Shown: piece after piece, positions 15,996 through 24,702 of the stretch | Position numbering within the stretch: the stretch's first letter is position 1 | Layout of the letters: each line of letters starts with the position of its first letter | From: Acidobacteriota bacterium | GTDB taxonomy: Bacteria; Acidobacteriota; Terriglobia; Acidiferrales; UBA7541 | DNA: 64,000 nt | Direction of reading: 5' to 3' | Assembly (NCBI GenBank): GCA_013289695.1 | Contig: JABCZK010000021.1 | Coordinates: 1 to 64,000, forward strand | Program-made: the position numbers and the translations under genes | Notes under the pieces: generated by a model | What the model saw: only the letters and a program-made list of their open reading frames with translations | What the model was told of the DNA's origin: nothing | Database searches by the model: none

Positions 15996-17813
15996 TCAAT
16001 TGGATCGCGAAGAGGTCGCAAGAGACGCGTCAGAGACGTACGGCTCGAGCGCATTGGTGGGGAACTCGACCAGGAATGTGGCGCCGCCCTCGGGGCGATT
16101 GAAGCACTCGATGCGGCCGCCATGCTCCTGCACGATTCCGTAGCAGATGCTCAGGCCCAGGCCCGTGCCTTTACCGACCGGCTTGGTGGTGAAGAACGGA
16201 TCGAAAACATGCTGGGGCGATTTGATGCCCGGTCCGCTGTCGGAGAATTCGATTAAGAGCTTGCCGTCGGCGTGCGAGGTGCGAATCACGAGTTTGCCGC
16301 CGCCGACTTCCTCCAGCGCGTCCACCGCATTGCTGATCAAGTTGAAAAAAACTTGCAGCACTTGATTGGAGTCGCCGAAAATGTGCGGCAGATCGTCCTC
16401 AACGTCGGTCTGAACGTCGATGTGTTTGCCGCGCAGGTCCAGGTTGCTCAGATGCAGCGCCGACGCAATCACCTGGTTCAAATCGAGCGCCAGCTTTTCC
16501 GTGGGCACGCGGCGGGCGAAGCTCAGCAGGCTGGTGACCAGCGTCTTGATACGGCGCGAAAGCGTGCGGATTTTTTCGGCGACGACGCGCTGGCGATCGC
16601 CCAACGTGGGATCGTCCACCAGTAGATCCGAGTAACCCAGAATTCCGGTGAGCGGATTATTAATTTCGTGCGCGGCGCCGGCGGCCAGCTGCCCCAGCGA
16701 GACGAGTTTCTCGGTCTGCACCATCTGCGCTTGAAAATGTTTCAGGTTGTCGAAGGACTCGCGCGACTCGTCCAGCAACCGGATGCGATCGTGATCCACC
16801 AGACGTTGCCGCAAAGCGATCAGCAGCGCTACCACCACCAGCGTGACCTGCGTGACGCCGATGCGGAACGTGCGCACGTCCAGCGGGTTGCGCGTGGTCC
16901 ACAGGCTCCAGAGCGCCATCAGCGGAATCGAAAACACGGCGGTCATGGCCAGCACTGCGGCCCATTTCTTGGTACGGTCATTGCGCGAAGAGGCCGTTTC
17001 GCGCGGCGGCTTCAGCCGGTAAGCCATTATTCCAGCGGTGCCAAACCACACGAAGGAAGCGACCAACGGCAAATCGAAAGGGCTGCCGGTGTAGTAGTCC
17101 ATGCGATCTATGGCGCGGTTGGTGATGTAAGACCCGGCAGCGTAGAGCAGGGAAGCGCTGAAAAGATGCGCGTAGACTTCCTTCCATGTGCCACGGGCCC
17201 AGGTCATGAGCACCGCAAAGCCCACGGTGAGCAATAGATTTTCAATCGCAGCCAGATGGTCGTAACTCCAACCGTACACCGGTACGTTCGGCGCGATGTA
17301 TTGCCAAGGGATCACGACGAAGAGATACAGATAAACCCACCAGACCAGCAGCAGGGAGAAATCCAGGTAACCGATGTGCACGTTCAGATCGTCGCGCTTA
17401 TCGTGCGGCTTCAGAGCGAGGGCGCCGATCATCGGCACGGGATGCAGGAAGAGGATCACGTCGCCGATGAAAGGATTGGGAACGCTTTGCCGCAAGTCCA
17501 CTTCAAAATAGGTCCAGAGGCACTGGCCTGCGAGCCAGGCGAAACAGCCGAGGCTCAATAGTATCCAGAAGACGCGTGTGCGCTTCTCCGGGGTGCCCCA
17601 GTTCAGGACCAGCCCGCCGCAGGCAAACATTGCGGCCAGGCACTGCAAGATATCGCCGAAGGCGGTGAGGCCACGGCCGTTCGGAACTGTAAGAGCGGCA
17701 ATGGAATAGCCGCCGACCAGCAGCACCCACGCGGCCGTAAGCACCCAGCCCGTCGGCGACATTTGCCGCAGGCCTCTCTCCAGCGTTTTGTGCAGCGGTA
17801 TCGTGGCGCTCAT
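15996..17813 (-). CDS. Orphan membrane sensor histidine kinase
   Basis: The protein has a large N-terminal membrane region (about residues 20-335, eight to ten predicted helices) followed by a short coiled linker and a complete kinase core. The H-box reads LAAGAAHEINNPLTGILGY with His382; the N-box is NLISNAVDALEE, and G1, F and G2 boxes follow (DSGPGI, DPFFTTK, GTGLGLSI). At 605 residues it is complete. I use ATG 17813 because the membrane region begins right after it; an in-frame extension to 17906 has no protein-like character. No response regulator gene is adjacent, so its partner is elsewhere. The integral membrane sensor resembles those of other acidobacterial orphan kinases; the signal is unknown. 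Confidence 0.9.
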   Translation of the reverse strand: MSATIPLHKTLERGLRQMSPTGWVLTAAWVLLVGGYSIAALTVPNGRGLTAFGDILQCLAAMFACGGLVLNWGTPEKRTRVFWILLSLGCFAWLAGQCLWTYFEVDLRQSVPNPFIGDVILFLHPVPMIGALALKPHDKRDDLNVHIGYLDFSLLLVWWVYLYLFVVIPWQYIAPNVPVYGWSYDHLAAIENLLLTVGFAVLMTWARGTWKEVYAHLFSASLLYAAGSYITNRAIDRMDYYTGSPFDLPLVASFVWFGTAGIMAYRLKPPRETASSRNDRTKKWAAVLAMTAVFSIPLMALWSLWTTRNPLDVRTFRIGVTQVTLVVVALLIALRQRLVDHDRIRLLDESRESFDNLKHFQAQMVQTEKLVSLGQLAAGAAHEINNPLTGILGYSDLLVDDPTLGDRQRVVAEKIRTLSRRIKTLVTSLLSFARRVPTEKLALDLNQVIASALHLSNLDLRGKHIDVQTDVEDDLPHIFGDSNQVLQVFFNLISNAVDALEEVGGGKLVIRTSHADGKLLIEFSDSGPGIKSPQHVFDPFFTTKPVGKGTGLGLSICYGIVQEHGGRIECFNRPEGGATFLVEFPTNALEPYVSDASLATSSRSN

Positions 17814-18210
17814 GGTACCTGGCGGACTGGTGCGACCTTGATTTAGGATACGGTCTCCCGGCCTGGCAGTCGAAAGCGTTTCGGGGTGGCGTGCCGTTGC
17901 GTGCAATAGTTACGATTTGCGAACACAGCGCATTGGGTAGGCGCGGAAAAAGTGCAAGGGGTGTCGCCTCGAACCCGCGATAGCGGGTGATGGATCCGCA
18001 TTTAGTGCGAGCGTTAAAGAAAAAGCAGATTCCTCGGGCTAACTACGCCCTCGGAATGACAACGTTCGTGTTTTTCCGCAAATTGTTTAGCCGTGGTCTG
18101 TGGCGTTTGGCGCGAGTAGCGGGTAGAGCGCAACATACGGGCGATGCGGCAAGCAGCATCGGTGTTTGGCCTGCTTCGATGGCGGTCTGAAGACCGCCGC
18201 TACGAGACCC
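17814..18210. other. Intergenic region with two dispersed repeats
   Basis: No gene is supported in these 397 bases. At 18016-18063 lies a copy of the GTCATTCCGAG...GAATCTGC repeat, inverted relative to the copy at 976-1022. At 18181-18203 lies the palindrome GGCGGTCTGAAGACCGCC followed by GCTAC, directly downstream of the ctpA stop codon on the opposite strand. Confidence 0.55.
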
Positions 18211-19833
18211 TTACTGCGGCTGGCTGAGTTGGCCGGCTTCGCGCTCGGCTAGGATTTTGCGTGCGTTTTGGTAGAGCGCCTTGGCTTGCGGAATCAGCTC
18301 GATGGCTTTTTCGAGTTGGACGTCGTCTTGCAGTTCCACTTTATAGCCGTCGTTCAAGCCGAAATACGACGTGAAGACTTCGCGCTTGACCTGCCACTTC
18401 AGCCAGCCGATATTCGCTTGAATATCCGCGTCGGTGTATTTGATTTTCTGCTTGTCCAGATATTTTCGGAACTCCGCGACGACCGCGTCGTTCACGACGA
18501 AATCCTTGGTGATATCGGGCTTTTCGCCCAGATAGAAGCGGATGAAATCGCCGACGCCCTGCTGCTGCGAGTAAAACACGCCGCGGCGGTAGAGCATCTG
18601 CTCGAAATCGTCTGGCTTTGGGGCCGCGATGATGTCGTCCGGAGTGATGCCGCCGCCGCCGAACACCTGGCGCCCGCTATCGGTGAGCTTCACTTCGGGC
18701 TTGGTGGGCGGTTGCGGATTGTAGTGATAATCGTAGAGCGAGACGTTCTTGTAATCGCGCTGGATCAGGCGGCCGCTCGGCGTGTAGTAACGCGCGGTGG
18801 TGAGCAGCAGCGCGGTGTCTTCGGTGAGCGGGAATTGCGTTTGCACCAGACCCTTGCCGAAGCTGACCTCGCCGACAATCAGGCCGCGATCATGGTCCTG
18901 TATCGCGCCTGAAACAATTTCGGACGCGGAAGCGCTTTGGCCATTGATCAGCACGATCACTGGAACTTCGATGCCCTGATTTCCGCGCACGGCGTAATAG
19001 CGGCGCTCCTGCGAGGCGCGGCCGCGATGCGACACGACAATCTCATTCTTGTCGAGGAACATGTCCGCCATGCCGACGGCTTGGTTCAGCAAGCCGCCGC
19101 CGTTATTGCGCAGATCAATAATTAGGCCATCGAGCTTGGAAACATCGAGCTGCCGTAAGGCATCGTTTAGATCGCTGTCGGTCGTCTCGTTAAAAGTGGA
19201 AACCCGCACATAGCCGATTCCCGGCTTGACCATCGTGAAATACTCGACGCCCGGGCGGGGAATTTCGTCGCGCGTGACGGTCACTTCGATGGGTTTTTCC
19301 CATCCTTCGCGGCCCAGGGAAATATGCACGACGGTTCCCTTGGCGCCCTTCAGCATGTCTGCAACTTCAGTGGTGGTGAGGCCGTCGCAGGATTTTCCGT
19401 CCACTTTCTGGATGATGTCCCCCGGACGAATCCCAGCCTTGTAAGCCGGTGAGCCAACGAACGGCGCCAAAACCACGGTCTGGTTCTCACGCTGCTGCAC
19501 GGTCATACCGACGCCGTAATACTTGCCTTGCTGTTCTTCCTTAAAGAGGGCGTACTGCTTGGGGTCGAAGAAATTGGAGTGTGGATCGAGCACGCGCAAC
19601 ATGCCGGGGATCGCGCCGTCGTAGATCACCTTGTCGGTGTCCACCGGCTCGGCGTAATTGCGCTCCACCACGGAAAGGACGTGCGTAAAGCTCTTCACCG
19701 AGTCCTGCATGTCGTTCTGTCCGGCGGCTGTGGCGCGCACCGACGGCCCGTAGAGGCCGCCCAGTACCGCGGAAATACCCAGCACCACCACCAGAACAAC
19801 GACACCGCGCCTTGATGACCCCGTCGATTCCAT
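18211..19833 (-). CDS. ctpA: S41-family C-terminal processing peptidase (CtpA-like)
   Basis: This is a periplasmic tail-specific serine protease. It starts with a membrane anchor or signal (VVVLVVVLGISAVLGG), followed by a helical region, a PDZ domain (about residues 105-190; YGVGMTVQQ, GIRPGDIIQKVDG) and the S41 catalytic domain. The catalytic Ser lies in NGQSASASEI and the Lys in EVSFGKGLVQT, as in CtpA/Prc. A C-terminal helical domain of about 120 residues follows. I use ATG 19833 with GAGGA just upstream; TTG 19857 is an in-frame alternative. The gene is divergent from tatBC. Targets of such proteases include lipoproteins and cell-wall hydrolases. Confidence 0.93.
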   Translation of the reverse strand: MESTGSSRRGVVVLVVVLGISAVLGGLYGPSVRATAAGQNDMQDSVKSFTHVLSVVERNYAEPVDTDKVIYDGAIPGMLRVLDPHSNFFDPKQYALFKEEQQGKYYGVGMTVQQRENQTVVLAPFVGSPAYKAGIRPGDIIQKVDGKSCDGLTTTEVADMLKGAKGTVVHISLGREGWEKPIEVTVTRDEIPRPGVEYFTMVKPGIGYVRVSTFNETTDSDLNDALRQLDVSKLDGLIIDLRNNGGGLLNQAVGMADMFLDKNEIVVSHRGRASQERRYYAVRGNQGIEVPVIVLINGQSASASEIVSGAIQDHDRGLIVGEVSFGKGLVQTQFPLTEDTALLLTTARYYTPSGRLIQRDYKNVSLYDYHYNPQPPTKPEVKLTDSGRQVFGGGGITPDDIIAAPKPDDFEQMLYRRGVFYSQQQGVGDFIRFYLGEKPDITKDFVVNDAVVAEFRKYLDKQKIKYTDADIQANIGWLKWQVKREVFTSYFGLNDGYKVELQDDVQLEKAIELIPQAKALYQNARKILAEREAGQLSQPQ

Positions 19834-19860
19834 GCGTCCTCGCTTAAGCCCCAGCAATTA

Positions 19861-19869
19861 AGTATAGCA
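19861..19869 (-). promoter_or_regulatory. Extended -10 promoter for ctpA
   Basis: On the minus strand the sequence TGCTATACT forms an extended -10 element (TGn followed by TATACT) about 28 bases upstream of the ctpA start. No good -35 hexamer is present, as is common with extended -10 promoters. Confidence 0.4.
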
Positions 19870-19886
19870 TACCACTTTGGGGCAGT

Positions 19887-19915
19887 TTGACAGGTCTGTG
19901 CCCCTCTTCTATGAT
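19887..19915 (+). promoter_or_regulatory. Near-consensus sigma-70 promoter for tatBC
   Basis: TTGACA at 19887-19892 and TATGAT at 19910-19915 are separated by 17 bases. This is the best promoter match in the window. It lies 66 bases before the tatB start codon and is back to back with the ctpA promoter. Confidence 0.65.
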
Positions 19916-19981
19916 TCAAAAACGGCGCGGGAGATGCAGGCGAAATGCGCATCCCCTGCCGTTTGCACTCAAAGAAGCGAC

Positions 19982-20467
19982 ATGTTTAGCGTCCCACACC
20001 TGATTATCATCTTCGCCGTTGCTCTGATGGTGTTCGGCCCAGAGAAATTGCCGGAGCTGGCGCGCACGTTGGGCAAGGTGATGGGCGAATTCCGCCGGGC
20101 CACCGGCGACCTGCGCTCTACCTTTGAAGGGCATATGCGCGAACTGGAGCGCGAAGCCGAATTGCGTCGTGTGCGCGAGGCGCAGCCGCCCGGTCAGACG
20201 ATAGGAGGCGGTGTGACCGCTCCGGCGTTGCCTGTCTCTACGCCCGAATCGGCATCGCAGGATCCGCTACCGCCCTCGCCGAGGACGGTTTCGACCGAAC
20301 CGCCCAATGCTTTTGCGGCGCGCGATGTGCCGGAGTCCAAGCAGCCGCAATTCGAAACTCATTCGCTAACCCCCGGTGCGCAACCCGAGCAAACGACTGC
20401 TGCTGACGTTCCCGCAGCTGAAATAGATCCTGAGAAAGCGAGCGATGGTCGAGCCCGTCCAGCCTGA
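19982..20467 (+). CDS. tatB: Sec-independent protein translocase TatB (TatA/B family)
   Basis: TatB joins TatC to form the receptor for twin-arginine signal peptides. The start ATG 19982 gives the standard N terminus: a short membrane helix (HLIIIFAVALMVF), the FGPEKLPELAR hinge and amphipathic helix, then a long charged coil (residues 40-70) and an unstructured Pro/Ala-rich tail to residue 161. The length and the position before tatC favour TatB over TatA. Its end overlaps the tatC start by 23 bases in another frame, which suggests coupled translation. The promoter lies at 19887-19915. Proteins in this window with twin-arginine-like signals (DUF3500 and a ferritin-like protein) would be clients. 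Confidence 0.88.
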   Translation: MFSVPHLIIIFAVALMVFGPEKLPELARTLGKVMGEFRRATGDLRSTFEGHMRELEREAELRRVREAQPPGQTIGGGVTAPALPVSTPESASQDPLPPSPRTVSTEPPNAFAARDVPESKQPQFETHSLTPGAQPEQTTAADVPAAEIDPEKASDGRARPA

Positions 20468-21263
20468 GCCCGCCACCGCGCCGCCCGCCGAAGAAGATGC
20501 CGGCGGACGCATGTCGTTTTTCGAGCACCTGCTCGATCTGCGCAAACGACTGATTTATTCTGCTGCGGCGATCGCGGTCGGCGCGGGGATTGGGCTGCTG
20601 GTCTCCAAACATTTCATTGTGATTCTGGTGAAGCCGATGCAGGATGCGCTGCGATCGGCGCATTTTGACGACAAGCTATACTTCACCAGCCCCGCCGGGT
20701 ACCTCACGCTGGTCATCAACATCGGTTTGTATCTCGGCGTCGTGCTGGCGATGCCGTTTGTGTTGTACCAGGTGTGGCTGTTCGTCGCGCCCGGACTTTA
20801 CAAACACGAGCGGCGCGCTGTGTCGGGATTCATCGTGTCTTCGATGATTTTGTTTCTTTGCGGCATCGCGTTCGGCTATTTCATCATGCTGCCGCGCACT
20901 TTGGGATTTCTGATGGGCTTCGCGACGGATTCACCGGTGAAGCCACTGATCAATTACAACGAATATTTCGAGCTGATCCTGATTATTCTGGTGGGGCTTG
21001 GCGTAATCTTCGAGCTGCCGGTGCTGATTTTCATTTTGTCGCTGTTCGGGATCGTGACGCCGAAATTCCTGCTGAAGAATTTTCGCTATGCGATGCTGAT
21101 CATCACCGTCGTCGCAGCGATTGTGACGCCCACGCCGGACGCGACCACGATGCTGGTGTTCATGGCGCCGATGGTGGTGCTGTATTTTGTGGGAGTGCTG
21201 GTTTCTTACGTTGTGCTGCGCAACAAACAGTCGCAGACTGTTCCGAGCGGGGAGGCGCAATAG
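20445..21263 (+). CDS. tatC: Sec-independent protein translocase TatC
   Basis: TatC is the core membrane receptor of the Tat system. The protein has six hydrophobic segments between residues 35 and 260 and the family blocks MSFFEHLLDLRKRLI near the N terminus, a GLYKHERR loop and the IVTPTPDATT stretch before the last helices. At 272 residues it is slightly longer than E. coli TatC because of a 20-residue acidic and proline-rich N terminus. Translation may begin at ATG 20445 or at the later ATG that opens MSFFEHLL (20511); the first is used here because of the overlap with tatB. It forms an operon with tatB. Confidence 0.95.
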   Translation: MVEPVQPEPATAPPAEEDAGGRMSFFEHLLDLRKRLIYSAAAIAVGAGIGLLVSKHFIVILVKPMQDALRSAHFDDKLYFTSPAGYLTLVINIGLYLGVVLAMPFVLYQVWLFVAPGLYKHERRAVSGFIVSSMILFLCGIAFGYFIMLPRTLGFLMGFATDSPVKPLINYNEYFELILIILVGLGVIFELPVLIFILSLFGIVTPKFLLKNFRYAMLIITVVAAIVTPTPDATTMLVFMAPMVVLYFVGVLVSYVVLRNKQSQTVPSGEAQ

Positions 21264-21469
21264 CGTGGGAAGAGGCTATATGGCTCCGTTGACATCTTTG
21301 AGTTTTGGCAGCAGCGGTATTGTCGGCAGAAGTTTGCGGCGAGCGCAGCCACAGATGTGTCGCACCGAAGGCGCTCGGGAAGTTCTTGGCATTGTATACC
21401 CACCGCTTCCGCGGTGGGCTAACTTGTGTCGCGCCTACGGCGCTGGCGGGGCGGGTTCCATCAGAAAAG

Positions 21470-21494
21470 GAGCCGGCGAGACGCCAGCGCTACC
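21470..21494 (+). repeat. Dispersed repeat AGAGCCGGCGAGACGCCGGCG type, copy 1
   Basis: The sequence AGCCGGCGAGACGCCAGCG followed by CTACC recurs at about 22639-22664 and, in a broken form, at 24921-24960. All copies lie between genes. Here it falls inside a long open frame that precedes the M28 gene, which is the reason I start that gene downstream. The 280 bases between tatC and the M28 gene hold no other feature I recognise. Confidence 0.5.
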
Positions 21495-21543
21495 GAAACC
21501 GGGCGATTGGGCAGGATTTCAGCAGAGCCAGACGGCACCGAGA

Positions 21544-22557
21544 TTGTGGAGCAAAATTTGGCTGGCGTCGGCGGTCGTCGCGTTGTCTGGCGTAGTAGCT
21601 TGCGGCGCTTCTAACGCGCCTTCGTCCGAGTCCTCCGGTTCTTCGAATCCCTCTGCGCCAGCCGCATCGTCAGCCGGCCAGTCTGCTGGAGCGCCGAAAC
21701 TAGCGGAAGTCGCGCCGCCTGCCGACCATACCGGCGGGTTCGACGGTGCGAAGGCGTACGAGCACGTGGCGAAACTGGTGAGCTTCGGCCCACGACCACC
21801 TGCTTCCGACGGAATTCACCGCTCGCAGGAATACATCATCGCGCAACTGAAAGCCGACGGCTGCGAACTGGATCAGGATGACTTCCATGCGTCCACACCC
21901 AAGGGCGATATCGCGATGAAAAATATCATCGCCAAAGCTCCCGGCACCGGGCAGGGAATTATTCTGCTACTCACGCACTACGACACGCTGAGCAGCGTCG
22001 CGAATTTTGTGGGCGCGGAAGATAGCGCTTCCTCTACTGGGATGATGATCGAAATGGCTCGTCAGCTGTGCGCGAAGAAAGGCCCCAATTCCGTGTGGAT
22101 GGCGTTTCTTGACGGGGAAGAGGCTTTCGTGAATTGGGATCAAGACGACGACCACACCTACGGCAGCCGCGAACTCGCCGCGCGCATGGCGGTGTCCGGC
22201 GAACTGAAACGCGTGAAGGCCGTGATTCTGGCGGACATGATTGGGCAGTACAATCTGAAGATTCTTCGCCAGTCCGATTCGCCGAAGTGGTTGAACGATT
22301 TGGTGTGGAAGACGGCGGGGCGGCTAGGTTACCAGGACATTTTCGTTTCGGATTCGACGCAGACTAGCGACGATCACGACCCGTTTCTTGCGCGCGGCGT
22401 TCCCGCGTTGGACATTATTGATTTGAACGATTACATCACCGCAGGGTACTGGCACACGCCGCAGGATACGATGGATAAAGTTAGCCCGCGCAGTGTGGCG
22501 ATTGTCGCGTACGTTATTCTGGAATCGGTGGACGAGCTGCAGAAAAAATTCCACTAG
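21544..22557 (+). CDS. M28-family lipoprotein, glutaminyl-peptide cyclotransferase-like
   Basis: The protein belongs to the M28 zinc peptidase fold, in the branch of glutaminyl cyclases that turn N-terminal Gln into pyroglutamate. The candidate metal ligands are Asp in GAEDSASSTG, Glu in LDGEEAF and His in SDDHDPFLARGVP, and the WHTPQDTMDKV block near the end is typical. I start at TTG 21544, which gives a lipoprotein signal peptide with lipobox VVAC at about residue 19, followed by a Ser/Pro-rich linker. The open frame extends 119 codons further upstream but that part is repeat-derived. Aminopeptidase activity is the alternative. The start is uncertain, the family is not. Confidence 0.85.
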   Translation: MWSKIWLASAVVALSGVVACGASNAPSSESSGSSNPSAPAASSAGQSAGAPKLAEVAPPADHTGGFDGAKAYEHVAKLVSFGPRPPASDGIHRSQEYIIAQLKADGCELDQDDFHASTPKGDIAMKNIIAKAPGTGQGIILLLTHYDTLSSVANFVGAEDSASSTGMMIEMARQLCAKKGPNSVWMAFLDGEEAFVNWDQDDDHTYGSRELAARMAVSGELKRVKAVILADMIGQYNLKILRQSDSPKWLNDLVWKTAGRLGYQDIFVSDSTQTSDDHDPFLARGVPALDIIDLNDYITAGYWHTPQDTMDKVSPRSVAIVAYVILESVDELQKKFH

Positions 22558-22578
22558 ACCGGCGCTGGAGAAGGCTGC

Positions 22579-22664
22579 CCGGTCCCGCAAAGCGGGACCG
22601 GCCGCTACATACGCAGCCACGGCGACTGCTACTGCAAAAGAGCCGGTGGGACGCCGGCGCTACC
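22579..22664. repeat. Two adjacent dispersed palindromic repeats
   Basis: CCGGTCCCGC/GCGGGACCGG (22579-22601) is a perfect palindromic stem followed by CCGCTAC. At 22639-22664 lies the AGAGCCGGTGGGACGCCGGCG-type repeat. They fill most of the gap between the M28 gene and aroB. The same GGTCCCGC family occurs at 24843-24878. Confidence 0.6.
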
Positions 22665-22775
22665 AAGGGCAACTGCGCCCAGCTAAGGCTGGCCGCTACA
22701 AATTCAAAAGCGACAGCGCTCCCGCGCTCGCGCCGTTTTTGCCAAGCACTTGTGCTACATTTCTTTGACTCACTC

Positions 22776-23885
22776 ATGCCTACCATTCGCATTCATTCAT
22801 CTGGAGGGGCTTATCAGGTGCAATGTGCGCCGGGGATTTTGCCGCGCCCTGGGGCGGCAATATCGCGTCTGGGCGAAACTACCGGAATCTATGTGCTCTC
22901 CTCGCCGCGAGTGTGGGAGCACTGGGGACGGCCGTTGCTGCGCGCGCTCGGCCAGCGACAACGCGTGCGGGTACGCGCCATACTCTTCGACGACAGCGAA
23001 TCGGCGAAGGATCTCGCCACCATCGAGCAAATCTCGCGCCAACTGGTGCTCGCAGGAGCCGATCGCCATACCACGATTGTGGCGATGGGCGGCGGAGTCG
23101 TTGGCGACGTGGCGGGATTCGCGGCCGCCAGCTATCTGCGCGGAGTGCGTTTGGTGCATGTGCCCACGACCCTCGTGGCGCAGGTGGACAGCTCGATCGG
23201 CGGGAAGACCGGGGTAAACCTGCCGGAGGGAAAAAATCTTGTCGGCGCGTTCTATCCGCCGCAGCTGGTGCTCACCGATCCCAAAGTCTTGCTCACGCTG
23301 CCGCATCGCGAATACCGCTCGGGTCTATACGAAGTGGTGAAGTACGGCATCATCGCCGATCCAGAACTTTTCATGTACCTGGAGCGTCACATGCTCGCGC
23401 TGTTGCGCCGCGACGCGAAAGCGCTGACCTGGGTGATCACGCGCTGCATTCGCATCAAAGCCCACGTCGTGGCGCGCGACGAACACGAAGGCGGCCTGCG
23501 CCACATTCTGAATTTCGGGCACACGCTCGGTCACGCGCTGGAGGCCGCCACGCGCTATCGGCGCTTCCTGCACGGCGAAGCTATCGCCTGGGGCATGCTG
23601 GCGGCCACTTTGTTTGGCCTCGCCACCGAACGCCTGCGCGAACCCGAAGCGATGCGCATAATGCGGCTGATCGGTAGCGTGGGTCCGGTGCCTTCGCTTG
23701 CGGGAATTCGCGCTGCGCAATTGCGTCCAATCCTGGCAGGTGATAAGAAAGCACGTGGCGGACGCGTGCTTTGGGTGCTGCCGCGCCGCGTTGGTAAAGT
23801 GGAATGGGGCATCGACCTTCCCTGGACTCTGGTGTCCCGCACTTTCGCGGAATTGCCACGCCTCTCCGCGACGGCCAAATCCTGA
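22776..23885 (+). CDS. aroB: 3-dehydroquinate synthase
   Basis: AroB closes the carbocycle of 3-dehydroquinate from DAHP in the shikimate pathway, using NAD and a divalent metal. Diagnostic blocks are the NAD-binding GGGVVGDVAGF, PTTLVAQVDSSIGGKTGVN, EVVKYGII, and the metal ligand region with NFGHTLGHALE and HGEAIAWGM. The protein is 369 residues long with the start at ATG 22776, close to the usual 360. An earlier in-frame ATG at 22752 would add eight residues. The next gene, ubiE/menG, follows by 16 bases, and both serve chorismate-to-quinone metabolism. Confidence 0.96.
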   Translation: MPTIRIHSSGGAYQVQCAPGILPRPGAAISRLGETTGIYVLSSPRVWEHWGRPLLRALGQRQRVRVRAILFDDSESAKDLATIEQISRQLVLAGADRHTTIVAMGGGVVGDVAGFAAASYLRGVRLVHVPTTLVAQVDSSIGGKTGVNLPEGKNLVGAFYPPQLVLTDPKVLLTLPHREYRSGLYEVVKYGIIADPELFMYLERHMLALLRRDAKALTWVITRCIRIKAHVVARDEHEGGLRHILNFGHTLGHALEAATRYRRFLHGEAIAWGMLAATLFGLATERLREPEAMRIMRLIGSVGPVPSLAGIRAAQLRPILAGDKKARGGRVLWVLPRRVGKVEWGIDLPWTLVSRTFAELPRLSATAKS

Positions 23886-23901
23886 TGCACAAGCACGTCG
23901 C

Positions 23902-24702
23902 ATGACTGTTGAAACTGGAAAGCCGGCAAAATTGCCCGGCACACGCCCCGCCGGCACACGCACGGAGGGCGAAGCGTCCGCGCGCGTGCGCGAAATGTTC
24001 AGCCGCATCGCGCCGCGCTACGATTTTCTCAATCACGCGCTTTCCTTTTCGCTGGATCGTGTGTGGCGGCGGCGCACCGCGCGGAAATTTCGCCGCATCC
24101 TGCGCCGCACCGATGCGCGCGTACTGGATTTGTGTTGCGGTACCGGCGACTTGACTTTTGCGCTGGAGCGAGTTCGCGTGCACGAACTGCGCGATTCCGG
24201 CGCGCATCGCTTTCCCCTGATCGGCAGCGATTTCGCGCAGCCCATGCTGGACCGCGCGCGCCGTAAAGCCGCGGAGCGTTCGCGCTCGACCGTGTTCACC
24301 ACCGCCGATGCTTTGCATCTGCCGTTTGCGGATGCGTCATTCGATCTGGTCACCAGCGCTTTCGGTTTCCGCAATCTGGTGAATTACGAGCGCGGCCTGC
24401 GCGAAATCGCGCGCGTGCTGAAGCCCGGCGGGGAAGTGGGCATCCTGGAATTTTCAGAGCCGGGCGCGGGGCCCATCGCGGGATTATTCCGTTTTTATTT
24501 TCGCAAGGTGCTGCCGCATGTGGGCTCCGCGATTTCTGGGAACAGCGAGGCCTACACGTACCTCCCCGGCTCGGTGGCGATGTTTCCGGTACCGAAGGAA
24601 ATCACGGCGCTGATGCAGAGAGTGGGATTCACCTCCGTGCACGCTGCATCCTGGAATTTCCGCAGCGTGGTGCTGCATACCGCGCGATTACCGGAAGACT
24701 GA
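23902..24702 (+). CDS. ubiE: Demethylmenaquinone methyltransferase (UbiE/MenG)
   Basis: This SAM-dependent C-methyltransferase carries out the final step of menaquinone synthesis. The N-terminal block VREMFSRIAPRYDFLNH is typical of UbiE/MenG, the SAM-binding motif I is LDLCCGTGDLTF near residue 75, and later blocks include ALHLPFADASFDLV, VLKPGGEVGILEFSEP and a YTYLPGSV block near 215. At 266 residues it is somewhat longer than average because of a Pro/Lys-rich N terminus. The start at ATG 23902 lies 16 bases after aroB; the frame runs further upstream inside aroB but with no meaning. Aerobic acidobacteria use menaquinone, so MenG is the likely role. Confidence 0.94.
   Translation: MTVETGKPAKLPGTRPAGTRTEGEASARVREMFSRIAPRYDFLNHALSFSLDRVWRRRTARKFRRILRRTDARVLDLCCGTGDLTFALERVRVHELRDSGAHRFPLIGSDFAQPMLDRARRKAAERSRSTVFTTADALHLPFADASFDLVTSAFGFRNLVNYERGLREIARVLKPGGEVGILEFSEPGAGPIAGLFRFYFRKVLPHVGSAISGNSEAYTYLPGSVAMFPVPKEITALMQRVGFTSVHAASWNFRSVVLHTARLPED

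Noticed and set aside
21636-21660. TTCTTCGAATCCCTC looks like a tRNA T-loop
   Set aside because: It lies in the Ser-rich linker of the M28 lipoprotein and no acceptor or anticodon stem can be formed around it. No tRNA was found in the window.
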